This document shows positions 1 through 11,316 of a stretch of 64,000 bases of DNA, in pieces. The stretch's first letter is position 1. Every line of letters starts with the position of its first letter. The DNA is from Boesenbergia rotunda (lineage: Eukaryota; Streptophyta; Magnoliopsida; Zingiberales; Zingiberaceae). The stretch covers positions 62,001 through 126,000 of the forward strand of contig JAGFNQ010004004.1 of the NCBI GenBank assembly GCA_024364735.1. Reading direction: 5' to 3'. The notes below the pieces were generated by a model. The model searched no databases. It saw nothing but the letters and a program-made list of their open reading frames with translations, and was not told where the DNA came from. A program made the position numbers and the translations under genes.

Positions 1-620
1 AACCAAGACCAAACTCGTCAAGGGTCTCAGCCCAAATCGAGTTCTCTTTAAATAGAACTCGGGCTTGAAACCCTCGCTGGCAGTCGACTGCTCCCAGGGC
101 AGTCGACTACCCCACTCAGAATTCGACCGTTGACAGCCCCAACGTTTGAATCCAGCTGTACACCAGTCGACTGCTCCCAGAGCAGTCGACTGGTCCACGG
201 CCAAATCCATTCTGTGAGTTTTGGCAGTCGACTGGACAACCCCCAGTTGAATGTCTAGCTTACCACAGCACTCCTACTCACTCTCTCAGCCCTCCTCCAC
301 ATGAGCCTTCAGGTCCTCTCCTTTGGCTTGCCCCTTGAAGTCCTCTTCCACCGGCTATCGTCCCTCGGATGCGCACGCAAGTCCTCGACTTGCCTCCATG
401 CCACCCTTCACGTGTGCCCTTTGAGGTTCACTTCCCGGCTTGCCCTTGGAGTCCTCCTCCCTTGGCTCTTGTCCCTTGCCTTAGCTGACTCAACATGTGT
501 ACACCTGTACAACCTGCACACTCAACATACACATATTAGAACACAAGGGAAACCTAACTTAAACCCTTTGCCCAAACATCAAAATACTTGGTCACTCCAG
601 ACCACGGATTACCTCAACAT
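1..620 (-). mobile_element. Truncated copia LTR, family S2 (window edge)
   Basis: The stretch resembles 16090-16900, inside the LTR of element C. Both have paired CAGTCGACTG palindromes (here near 91, 170 and 225), then repeated wording around 'gcacacaagtcctcgacttgcctccatg', and a similar tail near 'acacatattag'. Orientation is taken from that match. The left end is cut by the window. At about 620 it changes abruptly to family A LTR sequence, with no visible target duplication. An open frame at 301-684 lies wholly inside this LTR and is not treated as a gene. Confidence 0.65.
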
Positions 621-1584
621 AAAGCTGGGCAAAAGTCCAACAGGATGGGTCGGGTGGCAACCGTCTCCTGAGAGGAGTAGGTGAAAGGCGCGTTCCCCCG
701 GGATGGGAACATAGGCATCGGTTTGACCTAAGGTTTCGCGGGAAATCCGAAGTCAGAACCAATTCGTTAAGGCTAAGGTTGTATATGAGTTTGCCTTGTA
801 TTTATGTATCTTACAGGTACCTAAAATTAAGACAAAGCAGACGAACAAACACAAGAGATGGCTGGGAAAAAAGCACCTAGGCGCCTATGTGAACGCAGGC
901 GCCTCACTTGAAGCAGCTTGCTCTCAGGCGCCCCAGATTGCCAGGCGCCTGAGAGCTCCCAGGCGCCCTGTATGGGTCAGGCGCCTGGGAAGGGAATGGT
1001 TATCCCTGCTGCGAGTTCGGCGCGAGGATAGAGTTTGACCAAGGCAACTGAGGCGCCCTCTTTAACACAGGCGCCCTATAAAAGACTATATAAAGGGGCT
1101 TCGACACCTCAACTCAAAACACGAATTCCAAGATCATTCTGAGCTTTCCAAGTGACGACAAATCACTAAAGACGAAGCTCTGCGACCAAGGAAGCTCTGA
1201 GAGGAAGTGCATGACACTTTGGAGTTCCAGATCGGCCGAGTCTTCAACTCTTTTGTTTGGTTTGAATTTACATTTTGCACTTATTTTTCTCTAGCTTTTT
1301 GATTGTAAATTGTACACTGTAAGACGAGTTTCTCCGCCTCCGGAAAGTCCGGAAAGGAGACTATTAGTGGATGGACATTTCCCGTGCTTAGGCCTTGGAT
1401 GTAATGACCTTGGGAGGTTGGGAATCAAGTAAATCCCGTGTGTACAAAGTGTCATTCTTTTCTGTTCTTTAGTATTTCCGCTGCGCACTAACTCTCTGTC
1501 TAGAACGATCGAAAGACACGCTTTCCGGAAAAAGATTTTTATGGTAGATATTCACCCCCTCTATCGATGACACCGGTCCCCACA
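621..1584 (+). repeat. 5' LTR of A1 (5'-truncated)
   Basis: It ends in CCCACA at 1584, directly before the primer site. It shares with the A2 LTR the block 'ggcaaccgtctcctgagagg', a U3 region rich in the palindrome AGGCGCCT (about 880-1070), a TATA box TATATAAA at 1087-1094, and the terminal block ending in 'caccccctctatcga'. The first 500 bases or so of a full family A LTR are missing. Confidence 0.75.
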
Positions 1585-1650
1585 AGTGGTATCAGAGCCT
1601 GGTAGCTCTTCACCGGACTAACAGCCGACGGAGCAAAGACGCTAGGAGTT
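1585..1650 (+). promoter_or_regulatory. Primer-binding site and CACCGGACT motif of A1
   Basis: AGTGGTATCAGAGCC at 1585-1599 fits the initiator-methionine tRNA primer site of Ty1-copia elements. CACCGGACT follows at about 1611. From memory, this motif just downstream of the primer site is a conserved non-coding mark of Sireviruses. The same pair occurs in A2 and, with one base changed (CACCAGACT), in B. Confidence 0.75.
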
Positions 1651-1692
1651 GAGGGGAGCCCAGGGGTGAATCAGGTACATTTTCTTTTAAGA

Positions 1693-2558
1693 ATGTCAAT
1701 TTTTAAAATTCATATTACGTGTTTCAAGTGCAGGGAGAGAGGATACTATAAAAATCAGTGTCCTACTTGTAAGACTCGATCTACACCACCGGTGACAAAG
1801 GAGGTACCAAAACCCGGAGTCCAGCGGGACAAAAGTTACATCAAATGCTACAAATGCGAAAAATACGGACACTACAGGAATCCGTGTCCGTCAAAGGTAG
1901 AAAAATTTACGTTCGTAAAAATTTTCAAATTCCTGCACTATCTTATATAGATAACTTAGATAATTTTTCTGAAAAATTAAACTTTGTGAATAGTCAAATC
2001 AATATTTTGCAAACCAATTACAAAATATAGATAATGTTAAAACATCAAAAATTAATCTTTTAATCCTCAATGTCAATATAATAATTTCTAAAATTAATTT
2101 TGAAAATGTTAAGGATAATATTGAAAATATTTCTGAAAATGTTATGGATAATCCTAGAATTAATTTTGATAATATTAAGGACAATCCTGAAATTAATTTA
2201 GAAATTAATTTTGAAAATATTGAAGTTATTTCTGAGGATAAGGATGAAATTAACTTTGATATTTCTGAGGATAGTGGAGATAAAATATTTTTTTAATTTC
2301 TTGGATAATCCTGAAGATAATTATAAAATATTAACTAGTAGCCTAGAAAACTACTCCACTTATTATGAAGATATAAAAGGATATAATCTTAATGATGAGG
2401 ATGAGGAGGAAGGTGAATTTTCTAGGATCAAGGCTACAGTTAATAAAATTTACAAAAATTCAAACAAATCAGAATTGTCAGAAAAACTTGAAAAAGTAAA
2501 TAAAGAAGAAATAGTAGATAAATCAGACATTCTTGAAATAATGAAGATATGGAGCTAA
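1693..2558 (+). pseudogene. Zinc-knuckle (nucleocapsid-like) ORF of A1, decayed
   Basis: The ORF opens with MSIFKIHITCFKCRERGYYK, about 100 bases after the primer site. The start is chosen because A2 and B have the same Met-Ser start. Two CX2CX4HX4C knuckles are present: CFKCRERGYYKNQC and CYKCEKYGHYRNPC. Such knuckles bind RNA in retroelement nucleocapsids. No capsid region precedes them. The intact frame stops at 1950. Related acidic, Asn/Ile-rich coding sequence continues in shifted frames to 2558, where the part NKSELSEKLEKVNKEE matches the end of the A2 protein. Confidence 0.65.
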
Positions 2559-2569
2559 ACCCACAACTC

Positions 2570-3120
2570 TTAATTAACCGAGAAATTTTGAAACCTAAAT
2601 CAAATTAAATCTTAATTAAATTCCTACCTTAATTATTTCAACCCTAATTAAATCTTAACAATTTTTACCTTAATTATTTCAACCTTAAATAAAACTTAAT
2701 TAATTATTTAATTTTAATTAATCCTTAATTAATTTAATTTTAATTAATCCTAAACTAATTTAATCTTAATTAATCCTTAATTAATTTAATTTTAATTAAT
2801 CCTTAATTAATTTAACATTAATTAATCCTTAATTAATTTAATTTTAATTAATCCTTTATTAATTTAATTTTAATTAATCCTTAATTAATTTAACTTTAAT
2901 TAATCCTAATTAATTTAATTTTAATTAATCCTTAATTAATTTAATTTTAATTAATTCTTAATTAATTTAATTTTAATTAATTCTTAATTAATTTAACTTC
3001 AATTAATTCCTAATTAAATTAACTTCAATTAACTCCTAATTAATTTAACTTCAATTTTTTTTACTCTAACTCCTAAATAACTTAAACTCAAATTAAATAA
3101 AATCTTACCCAAACTACAAC
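2570..3120. repeat. AT-rich tandem repeat
   Basis: This is an irregular array built on a unit of about 22-24 bases, 'ttaatccttaattaattt' with variations. It directly follows the knuckle ORF. A2 has an AT-rich array of different wording (AAATTAAATTC type) at the equivalent place. Confidence 0.85.
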
Positions 3121-3134
3121 AATTAGTTTAATAA

Positions 3135-3935
3135 AATTAAATATGTCAAAGTGGGTTGACATATTCGCGGGTTCACACGATATGTATCAAATCGAAAATT
3201 TGATACTGATAGGGTTGAATGAGCCCTGGCCAGGACGAAGGATGAAGAAGCTGCCCGACACAACAACAGTAGGTTGAGACAACCCTCCTTCATGGGTCTT
3301 GGGAATCCCCGAGGGCGACGCGCCCGGGAAGGGCAGCTGGAGGTCCCTCTTGGGAGCACCCCGGGAGGTTAGGCCCCGAGAGCACCTCGGGAGCTGTGGC
3401 ACATGAAAACCCCACCCCGAGCTCTCCTCGAGGGGTGGAATCCCCGCAATAACCGACCTCCGACACTGACCCCCCTCGGGGTACGGATAAGCACCCCCGT
3501 TAGAAAAGGTCTTCACGACCCCTGAATATCGCAATGGGTAGAAGTCGATAACGGCGCAGACTGTTTCAAAGGATATCCCGTAACCACCAAAAGAGAAGGG
3601 GGCGTGGCTTAAGTACGGGAGACGTGGCGCCGACTAAGGGGCACGTCTGGCCTGTCGCCATCAGTATAAAAGGTAGTCCAACCCCTCCGGTAAGGGGGTT
3701 ACAATCTCTCAACTCTAGACATCTTCTTTACCTTTCACAACCTTTTCTTTTCGACAAACACTGACTTGAGCATCGAAGTGGACTCCGCCGGACCCCTGCC
3801 GGCGTGTCCTCTAACGCTTGTGTTAATTTCGCAGAGCCCCAAGTTCCTCCCCACCTCAGCAACTACCACAGGGGCAAAACTTCGGTGCCTGGCCATCGTC
3901 GTCGACTCTTTCTGGAATAGATACATTATTAGAAA
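3135..3935 (+). mobile_element. GC-rich LTR-like insertion in A1
   Basis: This block is far richer in GC than its surroundings. It carries a TATA box (TATAAAAGG near 3665) followed by leader-like sequence ending in 'ttgagcatcgaagtgg', a wording I associate with LTRs of plant Ty3-gypsy elements. No internal retroelement sequence adjoins it, so a solo or truncated LTR is likely. I could not fix its ends or find a target duplication. Open frames within it are not thought to be genes. Confidence 0.45.
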
Positions 3936-6277
3936 CTTAAGTAAATTGATTTGAATTGTTTGACTCATACATAACTGTCATGCTTATGCATTTGTTTTTT
4001 TTATATATATGTCATGACATTCACATTTAAATTTATGCATGATTTAGAATGGTTATAGGAAAAAGACTAATTGAAACTTGAACAACATAGTATTAGATGA
4101 AGGTAAGATGATAGTACGTTAGGGAAGTCCTTCTAATAAGGTCAAGTAAGGTAAGGTGTGCCCTACTTGGTCTGTTTAGTCTGGTGGAACTAGCCGAAGC
4201 TACTAATCCAAAACCTAAGTTAGTTAGACCAAAATTTTTCAAGAAGTAATTTGAAAATGAAATTTCGATAAAAGACTTTGTCAATAAGGCTACGGCCAAA
4301 GAAGGCCTCTGTGCCTCGCCAAGACCTGGAAGCCAATTATCGAAACTCAAATTTAATTTACTATTTGATAAATTTAAATCTAACACAAGTTTCGATTAAA
4401 TCTTAGATTTAACAATAAATTGAGAAAAATTATTCAAGCATCTCACAATGTACCCATAAGGCAACCATGCTTGCTTGTACTGAGACATCTAAAATGGGTG
4501 AGATCTTAAGGACTAATAAATTGAAAAATGCTTTTCAAAAATTATTTACCAAAATTCTTAGAATATTTTTCTAAAAATCTATTTTCAAAATAGTGCTTTA
4601 ACATAATAATGTTTTTATGGATGTCATGCTCGTCTGATTGTTTATATATTATAAATTTTCAAAATTATATTCTTTTGAAAAAGTGTTTGATTTACACAAT
4701 TAGACACATGCCTTTTAGGTCAACACTAAAGTCCCTTAAGGCACTTAGATAAAGTCAAACGGTGTCGGGTACAGGGGGAGTGTTTTTATTCTTTTAAAAA
4801 ATTATTTTTTTTTTCAAAAATTCAGATTTTTTAAAAACCTTATGCTTTAAAAACATGTATTATCATCTCAAAATAAGGTTTTCAAAAATTGGTTCAAAAA
4901 CTTTGTTATATTACTATCTTTTTGGAAAATTTACTATCATTCCAAATTGTGTTTTCGAAAATTATCTCCTTGAAAATTACCATACTCAACATGTCATTCA
5001 AAACTGTTCTTTTGATTTTGATAAACCCTAAAGACAGATGAAATTTTCTTTATGATCTACAAGGACTCCTGGGATGTGTCAAATTTAGGGGGAGTCTAAG
5101 TCAAAAGAAAACTTTCTGACAAGTATTTTTCAAAAAAATTTCTGGCAATTATTTTTTGAAATTATTATATAATTCTTTTGGTATAACCAAACCCTAAAGA
5201 CTCAGAGGAAGAGTACTTGTAGTCAACAAGCTTCCAAGGACCGTGTCAAGTTTAGGGGGAGGTCAAATTAAAAGAATTATTAAACATTTCAAAATAATAT
5301 GTTTTCATACACTATTTTTCAAAATCCTTTTGAAAACATAAATAATTTTTCCTTCAAAATTACTATACTATCACTTTCAAAATAGTACTTTTTCAAAATC
5401 CTTTGATTTTTATACTATCACTTTCAAAAACATATTCCCTTTGCTTATAGAATCCCTGTTTGAAAATAATTTTACCTGAGTTTGGAATATTCCCTTTCAA
5501 AAAGTTCATAATATTTTTTCAAAAGTACTTATAGTTTTTCAAAAAGTTCATAATATTTCTCTACACAATATTTTCCAAAGTATAATTTTTTTTAAAATTC
5601 CAAAGTGTATAATTTGTTTTAAGTGCATAATCTTTTATGAGTGCATTTTTTATTTAAGTTGCAAAAGTTTCTAAGTTTAAAAAAATTTTCCTAAAAGAAA
5701 AAAATATGTTTTCAAGTGCACAAAATCTTTCCAAGTAAAAATTTTTTTTGGTGCACAAAATCTTTATAAGTAAATTTTTTTTCGAAATACACAAATTTTT
5801 CTAAGCATTATTTTTCTAAGCACAAAGTCTTTTTAAGTATGCACAAAATTCTTTCTGAGTAAAGATATGCTTTCAAAAATTATACTAAGAAATTTTAAAA
5901 AGAAATTTTTTCTAATTATCATTGTTGGTGCAAATTTATTTTGTCATGTTTTTTGATGTATGACAAAGGGGGGGGGGGAGTGCGCTTAAGTTAGAAATTT
6001 TTCATTTTTTTTCTTTTTTGTTTTTTCTTCCCAAAGGATCAAAATAAAAATCAAAATGTATTTTCAGAAGGGGGACAGTGAGCTAACTTAAGTTAGAATT
6101 TTTTTTTTCTTTCTCCCAAAGGATAGAGAGCTGTTGAAGTTAGAGATTTTTCCCCAAGGATCAAAATATGTTTTCAAAACTTAGATCATTTTTTTTCATT
6201 TTATCCCAAGGTTTATAATTTAGCCCTTTAATCCAATCTAACTTAAGATATTGTCAAACATCAAAAAGGGGGAGATT
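3936..6277 (+). other. Long 3' untranslated region of A1 with repeated polypurine tracts
   Basis: No coding sequence is visible. The region is T/A-rich with repeated 'ttttcaaaa'. Polypurine tracts with GGGGG occur near 4765, 5087, 5252, 5965, 6069 and 6265. The last (AAAAAGGGGGAGA) lies directly before the 3' LTR and is the likely plus-strand primer. Several tracts in a long 3' region are known from Sireviruses. Confidence 0.65.
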
Positions 6278-6789
6278 GTTGGTGCAAGAAGCATCAGTAA
6301 TGTCCTCCTCTAAGTGTTTCAATGTTTAACAATATGCTTAAGTTAGTGATACATTGAACAAGGAAGGGTTAGTCAAGAAAGGAGTACCAAAGTGAAGGAA
6401 AGTCCTAGTTAACCTAAGCAATAAGTCCTGGTTCGAAGAATTGGGCACTAAGTCCTGGCCGCGGGCTGGGCACCTAAGACCTGACTGAGGGTTGGGCACG
6501 AAGTCCTAGTTCATGAAATTGAGCAATAAGTCCTGGTCAAGGGCTGGGCACCGAAGTCCTGGTTCATGGAATTGGGCAATAAGTCCTGGTCGTGGATTGG
6601 GCACGAAGTCCTGGTGAGTAAGCTGGGCAAAAGTCCTGGTAAGTGAAGCTAGGCAATAAGTCCTGGTCGTGGACTGGGCACGAAGTCCTGGTCGTAAGAT
6701 TGGGCAAAAGTCATGGCGAGTAAAGTTGGGTAAAAGTCCAACGGATGGGTCGAGTGGCAACCGTCTCCTGAGAGGAGTAGGTGAAAGAC
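6278..6789 (+). repeat. 3' LTR of A1 (3'-truncated)
   Basis: It begins TGTTGGTGCAAG, like A2 at 51318. Positions 6420-6740 are a minisatellite of the type 'aagtcctggtcgtggactgg'. The LTR breaks off after 'ctgagaggagtaggtgaaag' and is followed by unrelated sequence from 6790. Confidence 0.75.
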
Positions 6790-7993
6790 AGTAAGAGCTT
6801 CATCATGTTATTCCCGAGCCATAGACAATCGGGACTCAGCTCTGGCAATGGTCTCTAGTTGGTCAGCTATGTAATCAGCGTCACTTTATAGATCCACCTC
6901 ATTCTTAACTAACTGATCCATCTATTCTTTGACCTGACTACTTAGCTCCTCCTTTGATGATTCAAGGAGATGAAGTTCCTCCAATAGTTTGGCCTCCCGG
7001 GTGTGAAGTTGCTCCTTATCCAGGGTCAGTTGAGTGCACTTAGCCGAGAGAGATTTGACTCTCTCCGTCATAAGAAGTTTCTTGTGTCGGATGCTATTCC
7101 AATTTGATTCCAAAGCTCGGGTGTTGTTCGCGGCATGTTCGAGCTTGGTGCGGAGGTCTTTGGTGACCTCGGCTTGCATCTAGCCCTCCCGTTGGACCTA
7201 CCATACCTCGACCTCGAGCTTAGGTACTTTCGACTGCAGCGCTGCTATCTCATGCTCGGGAAGCATTCTACGGCCAAGGATCAGGCACTTGGACGTGGTC
7301 TAATAAGAAATGTAGTAAGATTTCAAAACAAAGGTAATAAGGACAGATATACGAAGTTATACCTTCAGGAGGGACTCGTATAGCCGAGCTACCACTCCAG
7401 CTAAGCCTACCTTCCTGAGAGAGGTGACATACTCCTCGGTACGGTCTTTAATCACCTCCCGACTTCTAGGAGAAGGGATGCCCGAGGTAGCTTTGGAGGA
7501 GCAGACGGGGAGATCCACTTGACGGGTATCCTCGACAAGTATGACAGATGGCTTAGGAAAACTTTCATTTGTGCTCGAAGAAATCTCTTCTGAGGGTTGA
7601 ATCCCCCGAGGAAGCTCCCTAATCTGCAAATGTTGGGGCTGATCCTAGCTGCCTTTTCAGCAGCTTGCACCTTCCTGCAGAGGCGGTCTCTCGTGGGCGC
7701 CTGATTTTCAAATCGAATAGTCTTACCCTTATGACTGAGGGCCTTTGGTGAAGGAAGGATAGACTGGGTTTCCTCAACTGGTAGCTTAGACTCCATTTTA
7801 GGCTCCTAGGCAAGTGGAGCCACTCCCTATTGACACTTAGAATGAGGAATGATATCCTCATCATCTTTAGGAGCGGTGTCTGGAGCTCGGCCTAATCGAA
7901 GTTTTCTCTTCCGAGGGGTAGGAGCTGGTCCTGGCCTCTGAACGGTCGCTGATGATTCGTTCTCCTCCTCCTCCTCGATGGGAAGGAGAAGAA
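6790..7993 (-). pseudogene. Retroelement-like coding remnant with coiled coil
   Basis: Minus-strand open frames (7179-6922, 7629-7357, 7796-7452, continuing into 7993) form one broken coding region. One part is basic (TRDRLCRKVQAAEKAARI). The 7179-6922 part is rich in Leu, Glu and Lys in a heptad-like pattern, suggesting a coiled coil. It resembles the extra gag-like ORFs of plant gypsy elements, but I cannot assign it to a family. Its upstream end is cut by the LTR of D at 7994. Confidence 0.4.
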
Positions 7994-8883
7994 TGTTGGA
8001 GTAATCTAGGTACCTTGGGTTTTGATGTTTGGGCAAAGGTTTAAGTTAGAATTATTATTGTATTTTGATGTTGCATTATGAGAATACAAGATACAGGTAC
8101 GAAGGAGAAAAGTCCGAGTGACATCTTGGCAAAGGAAGACCCGACAATAAGGACTAAGGCCGAAGGAACCTCCAGAAGGCAAGGTGTGAAGGATGGAGAG
8201 GCATCCGAGGGATGCTAGGCTGATGGAGGAGGCTAGAAGGCTAGGTCTAAATTGGTCGGGCGAGGATGAGTGCTGAGTGATTGTACTTAGGGTTGAAACC
8301 CTAGGTGTAGGATTTAGGCAGTCGACTGCTACTTAGAGCAGTCGACTGGTGTTGGGCACAGAAAGATCAGTTGACTGATCCTCTATGCAGTCGACTAGTG
8401 TCGACTGGAATTCGAACGTTGGGCAGTAATGTTCAGATTCGATTGGAACCAGTTGACTGGTGTTGGCACCAATCGACTGGTAACGGCTAGTTTAGCCACG
8501 AGCTCTATTTAAGGGAGCTCAGTTTGGCTGGCTAGGGTTGATGAAATTGACTTTAGTTAAAGGCCAATTAGTAGTCTAAGTGCTCAAGTGAGTGTTACGG
8601 GTTGTGGCGAGGTTTTTCCACCTACAAGGAGCTACACGAGCTAGCCAGAGGCTTTCCGGGAGTCATCCACCGATGGATCGGGATCGTCCACCTTACGGAC
8701 AACTGTGGAGTAGGAGCTTTATCTTCGAACCATGTTAAAGATTTTGTGTTAGCGGTTTGTGTTTCTTGTTAGTTTTAGTTTTATTTTGTATTCCGTTGTG
8801 CGCTAACAAGTGTAGGAAGAAAATCGTGATTGAAGTGGGTGATCGGCTATTCACCCCCTCTAGTTGTGCCATCGGTGCCAACA
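7994..8883 (+). repeat. 5' LTR of copia element D
   Basis: It runs from TGTTGGAGTAATC to GGTGCCAACA and is followed by the primer site AGTGGTATCAGAG at 8884. It holds three pairs of CAGTCGACTG-like palindromes between 8318 and 8480. Length is 890 bases. The matching 3' LTR is not in the window. Confidence 0.75.
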
Positions 8884-8950
8884 AGTGGTATCAGAGTCGG
8901 GGTCGCTCTTATTGGACTAACCTCCAAAAGAGCAAAGGCGCTAGAGGAAG

Positions 8951-9590
8951 ATGGATTTGGAATGTCCGCTAGGATGAGATATTCGAATCCCACCTCCATA
9001 TGATTGAAATGATTTCGATTATTGGAGGAAGCGGATGGAGACTTGGTTCCAAATGGATTGAGACCATTGGGCCACTTTGGAGATTCTATTCGAAGCTCCA
9101 ATGGATAAGAAGGGGAAACACCTCCGACCTTGGTATTGGGCCAAAGATCAAAAGGAGAAAGCGGAGTCAGATAAGGAGGTAACAAGAATTGTATTAAATT
9201 TATTACCTTCTTATATTGTGTCATGTGTAGAGAATACAAGAATGCATATGAGCTATAGAGAAAGATGATAGCTCTACATGAAAATTCGACACAAAGATAA
9301 GGAGTGGAGGAGTCCAAGGATAAGAACCAAGAGAAGGAGAATGACCAATCGAAAGTTGAATCGAGTTCAACATCCGAAGAGGAGGAGAAAGTGGAATCAT
9401 CCACATCCTCAAGTGAGGAAGAAGAATAGCAATCCAAGGTGGAGGAGATCTTGGAAGCTCAACCCTCAACCTCAACTATCGAGAAGAGTGGGAAATCCCA
9501 CATCAAATGCTTTGAATGTGGGGAAATGGGACACTACAAGAGTAGGTGTCCTTCACTCAAGAAGGTCAAAGAGGTAAACCCTAAACCCGG
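8951..9590 (+). pseudogene. Ty1-copia gag of element D (decayed, 3'-truncated)
   Basis: It starts ATGGATTTGGAATG, 67 bases after the primer site. The N-terminal part contains PPPYD and NDFDYWRKRMETWFQMD, typical of copia gag. A zinc knuckle CFECGEMGHYKSRC lies near 9508-9550. In-frame stops interrupt it, two of them where Trp is expected. The knuckle is in another frame than the N-terminal part. Coding stops at about 9590, where sequence changes to element E. Unlike family A, it has the capsid-type region before the knuckle. Confidence 0.7.
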
Positions 9591-10271
9591 TATTTCTTTC
9601 TTTGCTCCAGCTTGTTTCTTCTTCTTCTTTCCTTTCGGTTTAGAAGTAGAAACCTCTTGAGCAATGAAAGTCTGTGAACTCTGAAGAGAAAATCCCTCTG
9701 CAGCCTCAAGTTCTGTTAGAAGCTCTGCCCACGAATATGTATGTTCGTCCATATTGTATCATAGGTGGAACTCCTCAAAACTCTTTGGTAGAGATAGGAG
9801 GATAAAATTGATCTGGGTTTCCCCATCAATTTTTGCTCTAAGGATTTCCATCTCTTTCAGCCAAGCCATCATTTTGAGGACATGTTCCCTAACGGGCATG
9901 CCCTCAACTAAGACAGTTGTCATCAAGTTCTTCAAGACCTTATGCCTAGAGGTTCAATTACTTTCCCCGAAGAGTTCATCGAGTTTGGATATTTTACTGG
10001 TAATGGAAGAAGCCTGATTTTGATGATTCTCAGTCGTCTCGTCTGCTTCTAGCCATTTTCTAAAATACTTAAACTCCTCTTCAGTGTTAATCTCGCTAGA
10101 CTTTTCGGCACAGAACTCGATAAGATCACTTTTAGGTTCCTCGGCAGTAGAGACAAAATCCATGTTTAATTCCCAATCCTTATTGTTAAGGGCATTAAGT
10201 TGGTTTTCCCTATCAATTAGTTTAAGTGGGTCTAGATCTATTTTAAAGTACCTGAGAATCATAACAATCAC
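9591..10271 (-). pseudogene. Ty1-copia gag of element E (decayed)
   Basis: Conceptual translation over two frames contains features of the copia gag (UBN2-type) family: FKYFRKWLEADETTE, a block reading HVLKMMAWLKEMEI, TQINFILLSLPKSFEEF, then YSWAELLTELEAAEGF and a Lys-rich tail (KPKGKKKKKQAG) where the zinc knuckle usually follows. Frameshifts and stops split it. It ends before any knuckle. Confidence 0.65.
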
Positions 10272-11316
10272 ACACTTTAGATTTTGAAAATAAATTGATA
10301 CCTCAAAAACAATTTATTACAAAATCTATCAACACCTCAAAACACCAAGAATTTCGTATGCCACGATGGTGTGGACATATACGAGTTCTACATTTGTGAG
10401 AGGAGGTTTTACCCATTAATTTTACTATATTGTCATCCTAACTTTCTGACAAGTAAAATTAATAGTTGGTCCTCTTCGGCCCTACAAATAATAGCAGTGA
10501 CTCCGATGGGGAGGATACTATTATTTGTATCTAAGTGTCTACCATTACACGACACTAAGAAAAATTATTTCCGATTATGTGTCTTCCGATGGGGAAGTAC
10601 ACACGCTCTTCAATAATTTCCTATAGTCTTTTCTGACCTAGTGATCCGTAGAACAAGCCCATCCGATGGGGAGGAAGGCACTCAGAGCTGACGCACAGAC
10701 TTGTTCGCATCACTTATCAGATTGTAATGGAGGCCATGGGGCCCTTAGGATCCCTCTCCCACTTAGTTATTTGCGTTTGAGGTTTTTCACATGCACACAC
10801 ACAACAAGCACATAAACCAAAAATAATAGAGCTATGAAAAAATCCTAGATTTTTTCAACTATTATGACCTTGGTCTCCAATGCGCCTCCAGTCGTGTCGT
10901 CACCTCGTCCACTCTATCCTATCCATGCGCAAACCACCATGAAGGATTCCCCGAGCCGAGATGACTAGCTTACTTATTTACATATATTGATCCTATACTC
11001 CACAAAGGAGTGTATATGCTATCTAGATCAAAAGTAAATAAAAAGCATGGCTAAACAAGTGTCATATTTAATTACAAAAATTAAATAACTTATCTAGCCT
11101 CGTCAACCCCGAGGATTCAATTAATTTACATCAAACACAATCAATCACATACAAACAACACAATTGTCATAATAGTTGGAATCTAGTGCTTGCAACACAA
11201 AGTTAGCCTATGCACATCCAAATATTATCCAGCAAAACAATGTACATGATAATGTGCAGAAAAAAAATAACCGAATCCTAAACACACAAAATCGGAAACA
11301 CAGCTTTGATACCAAT
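10272..11316 (-). other. 5' leader of element E with primer site
   Basis: No coding region is seen. The primer site, read on minus as TGGTATCAAAGC, lies at about 11305-11316, next to the LTR. Three copies of a 'ccgatggggag' motif (10502-10590 and 10659) punctuate the leader. Confidence 0.5.

Larger units (their letters stand above)
621..6789 (+). mobile_element. A1: pol-less Sirevirus-like Ty1-copia element
   Basis: The order is a 5'-truncated LTR (to 1584), primer site, zinc-knuckle ORF, AT-rich repeat, long 3' region with several polypurine tracts, and a 3' LTR that starts at 6278 and breaks off at 6789. No protease, integrase, reverse transcriptase or RNase H is visible between the LTRs. 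It looks like a non-autonomous LTR element that would depend on proteins from a related Sirevirus. A separate GC-rich LTR-like piece (3135-3935) interrupts it. The LTR parts match those of A2 and B. Confidence 0.75.

Noticed and set aside
8318..8480. CRISPR-like reading of the spaced CAGTCGACTG repeats
   Set aside because: Only pairs of 10-bp palindromes within LTRs of a plant nuclear genome, with no long repeats, spacers or cas genes.
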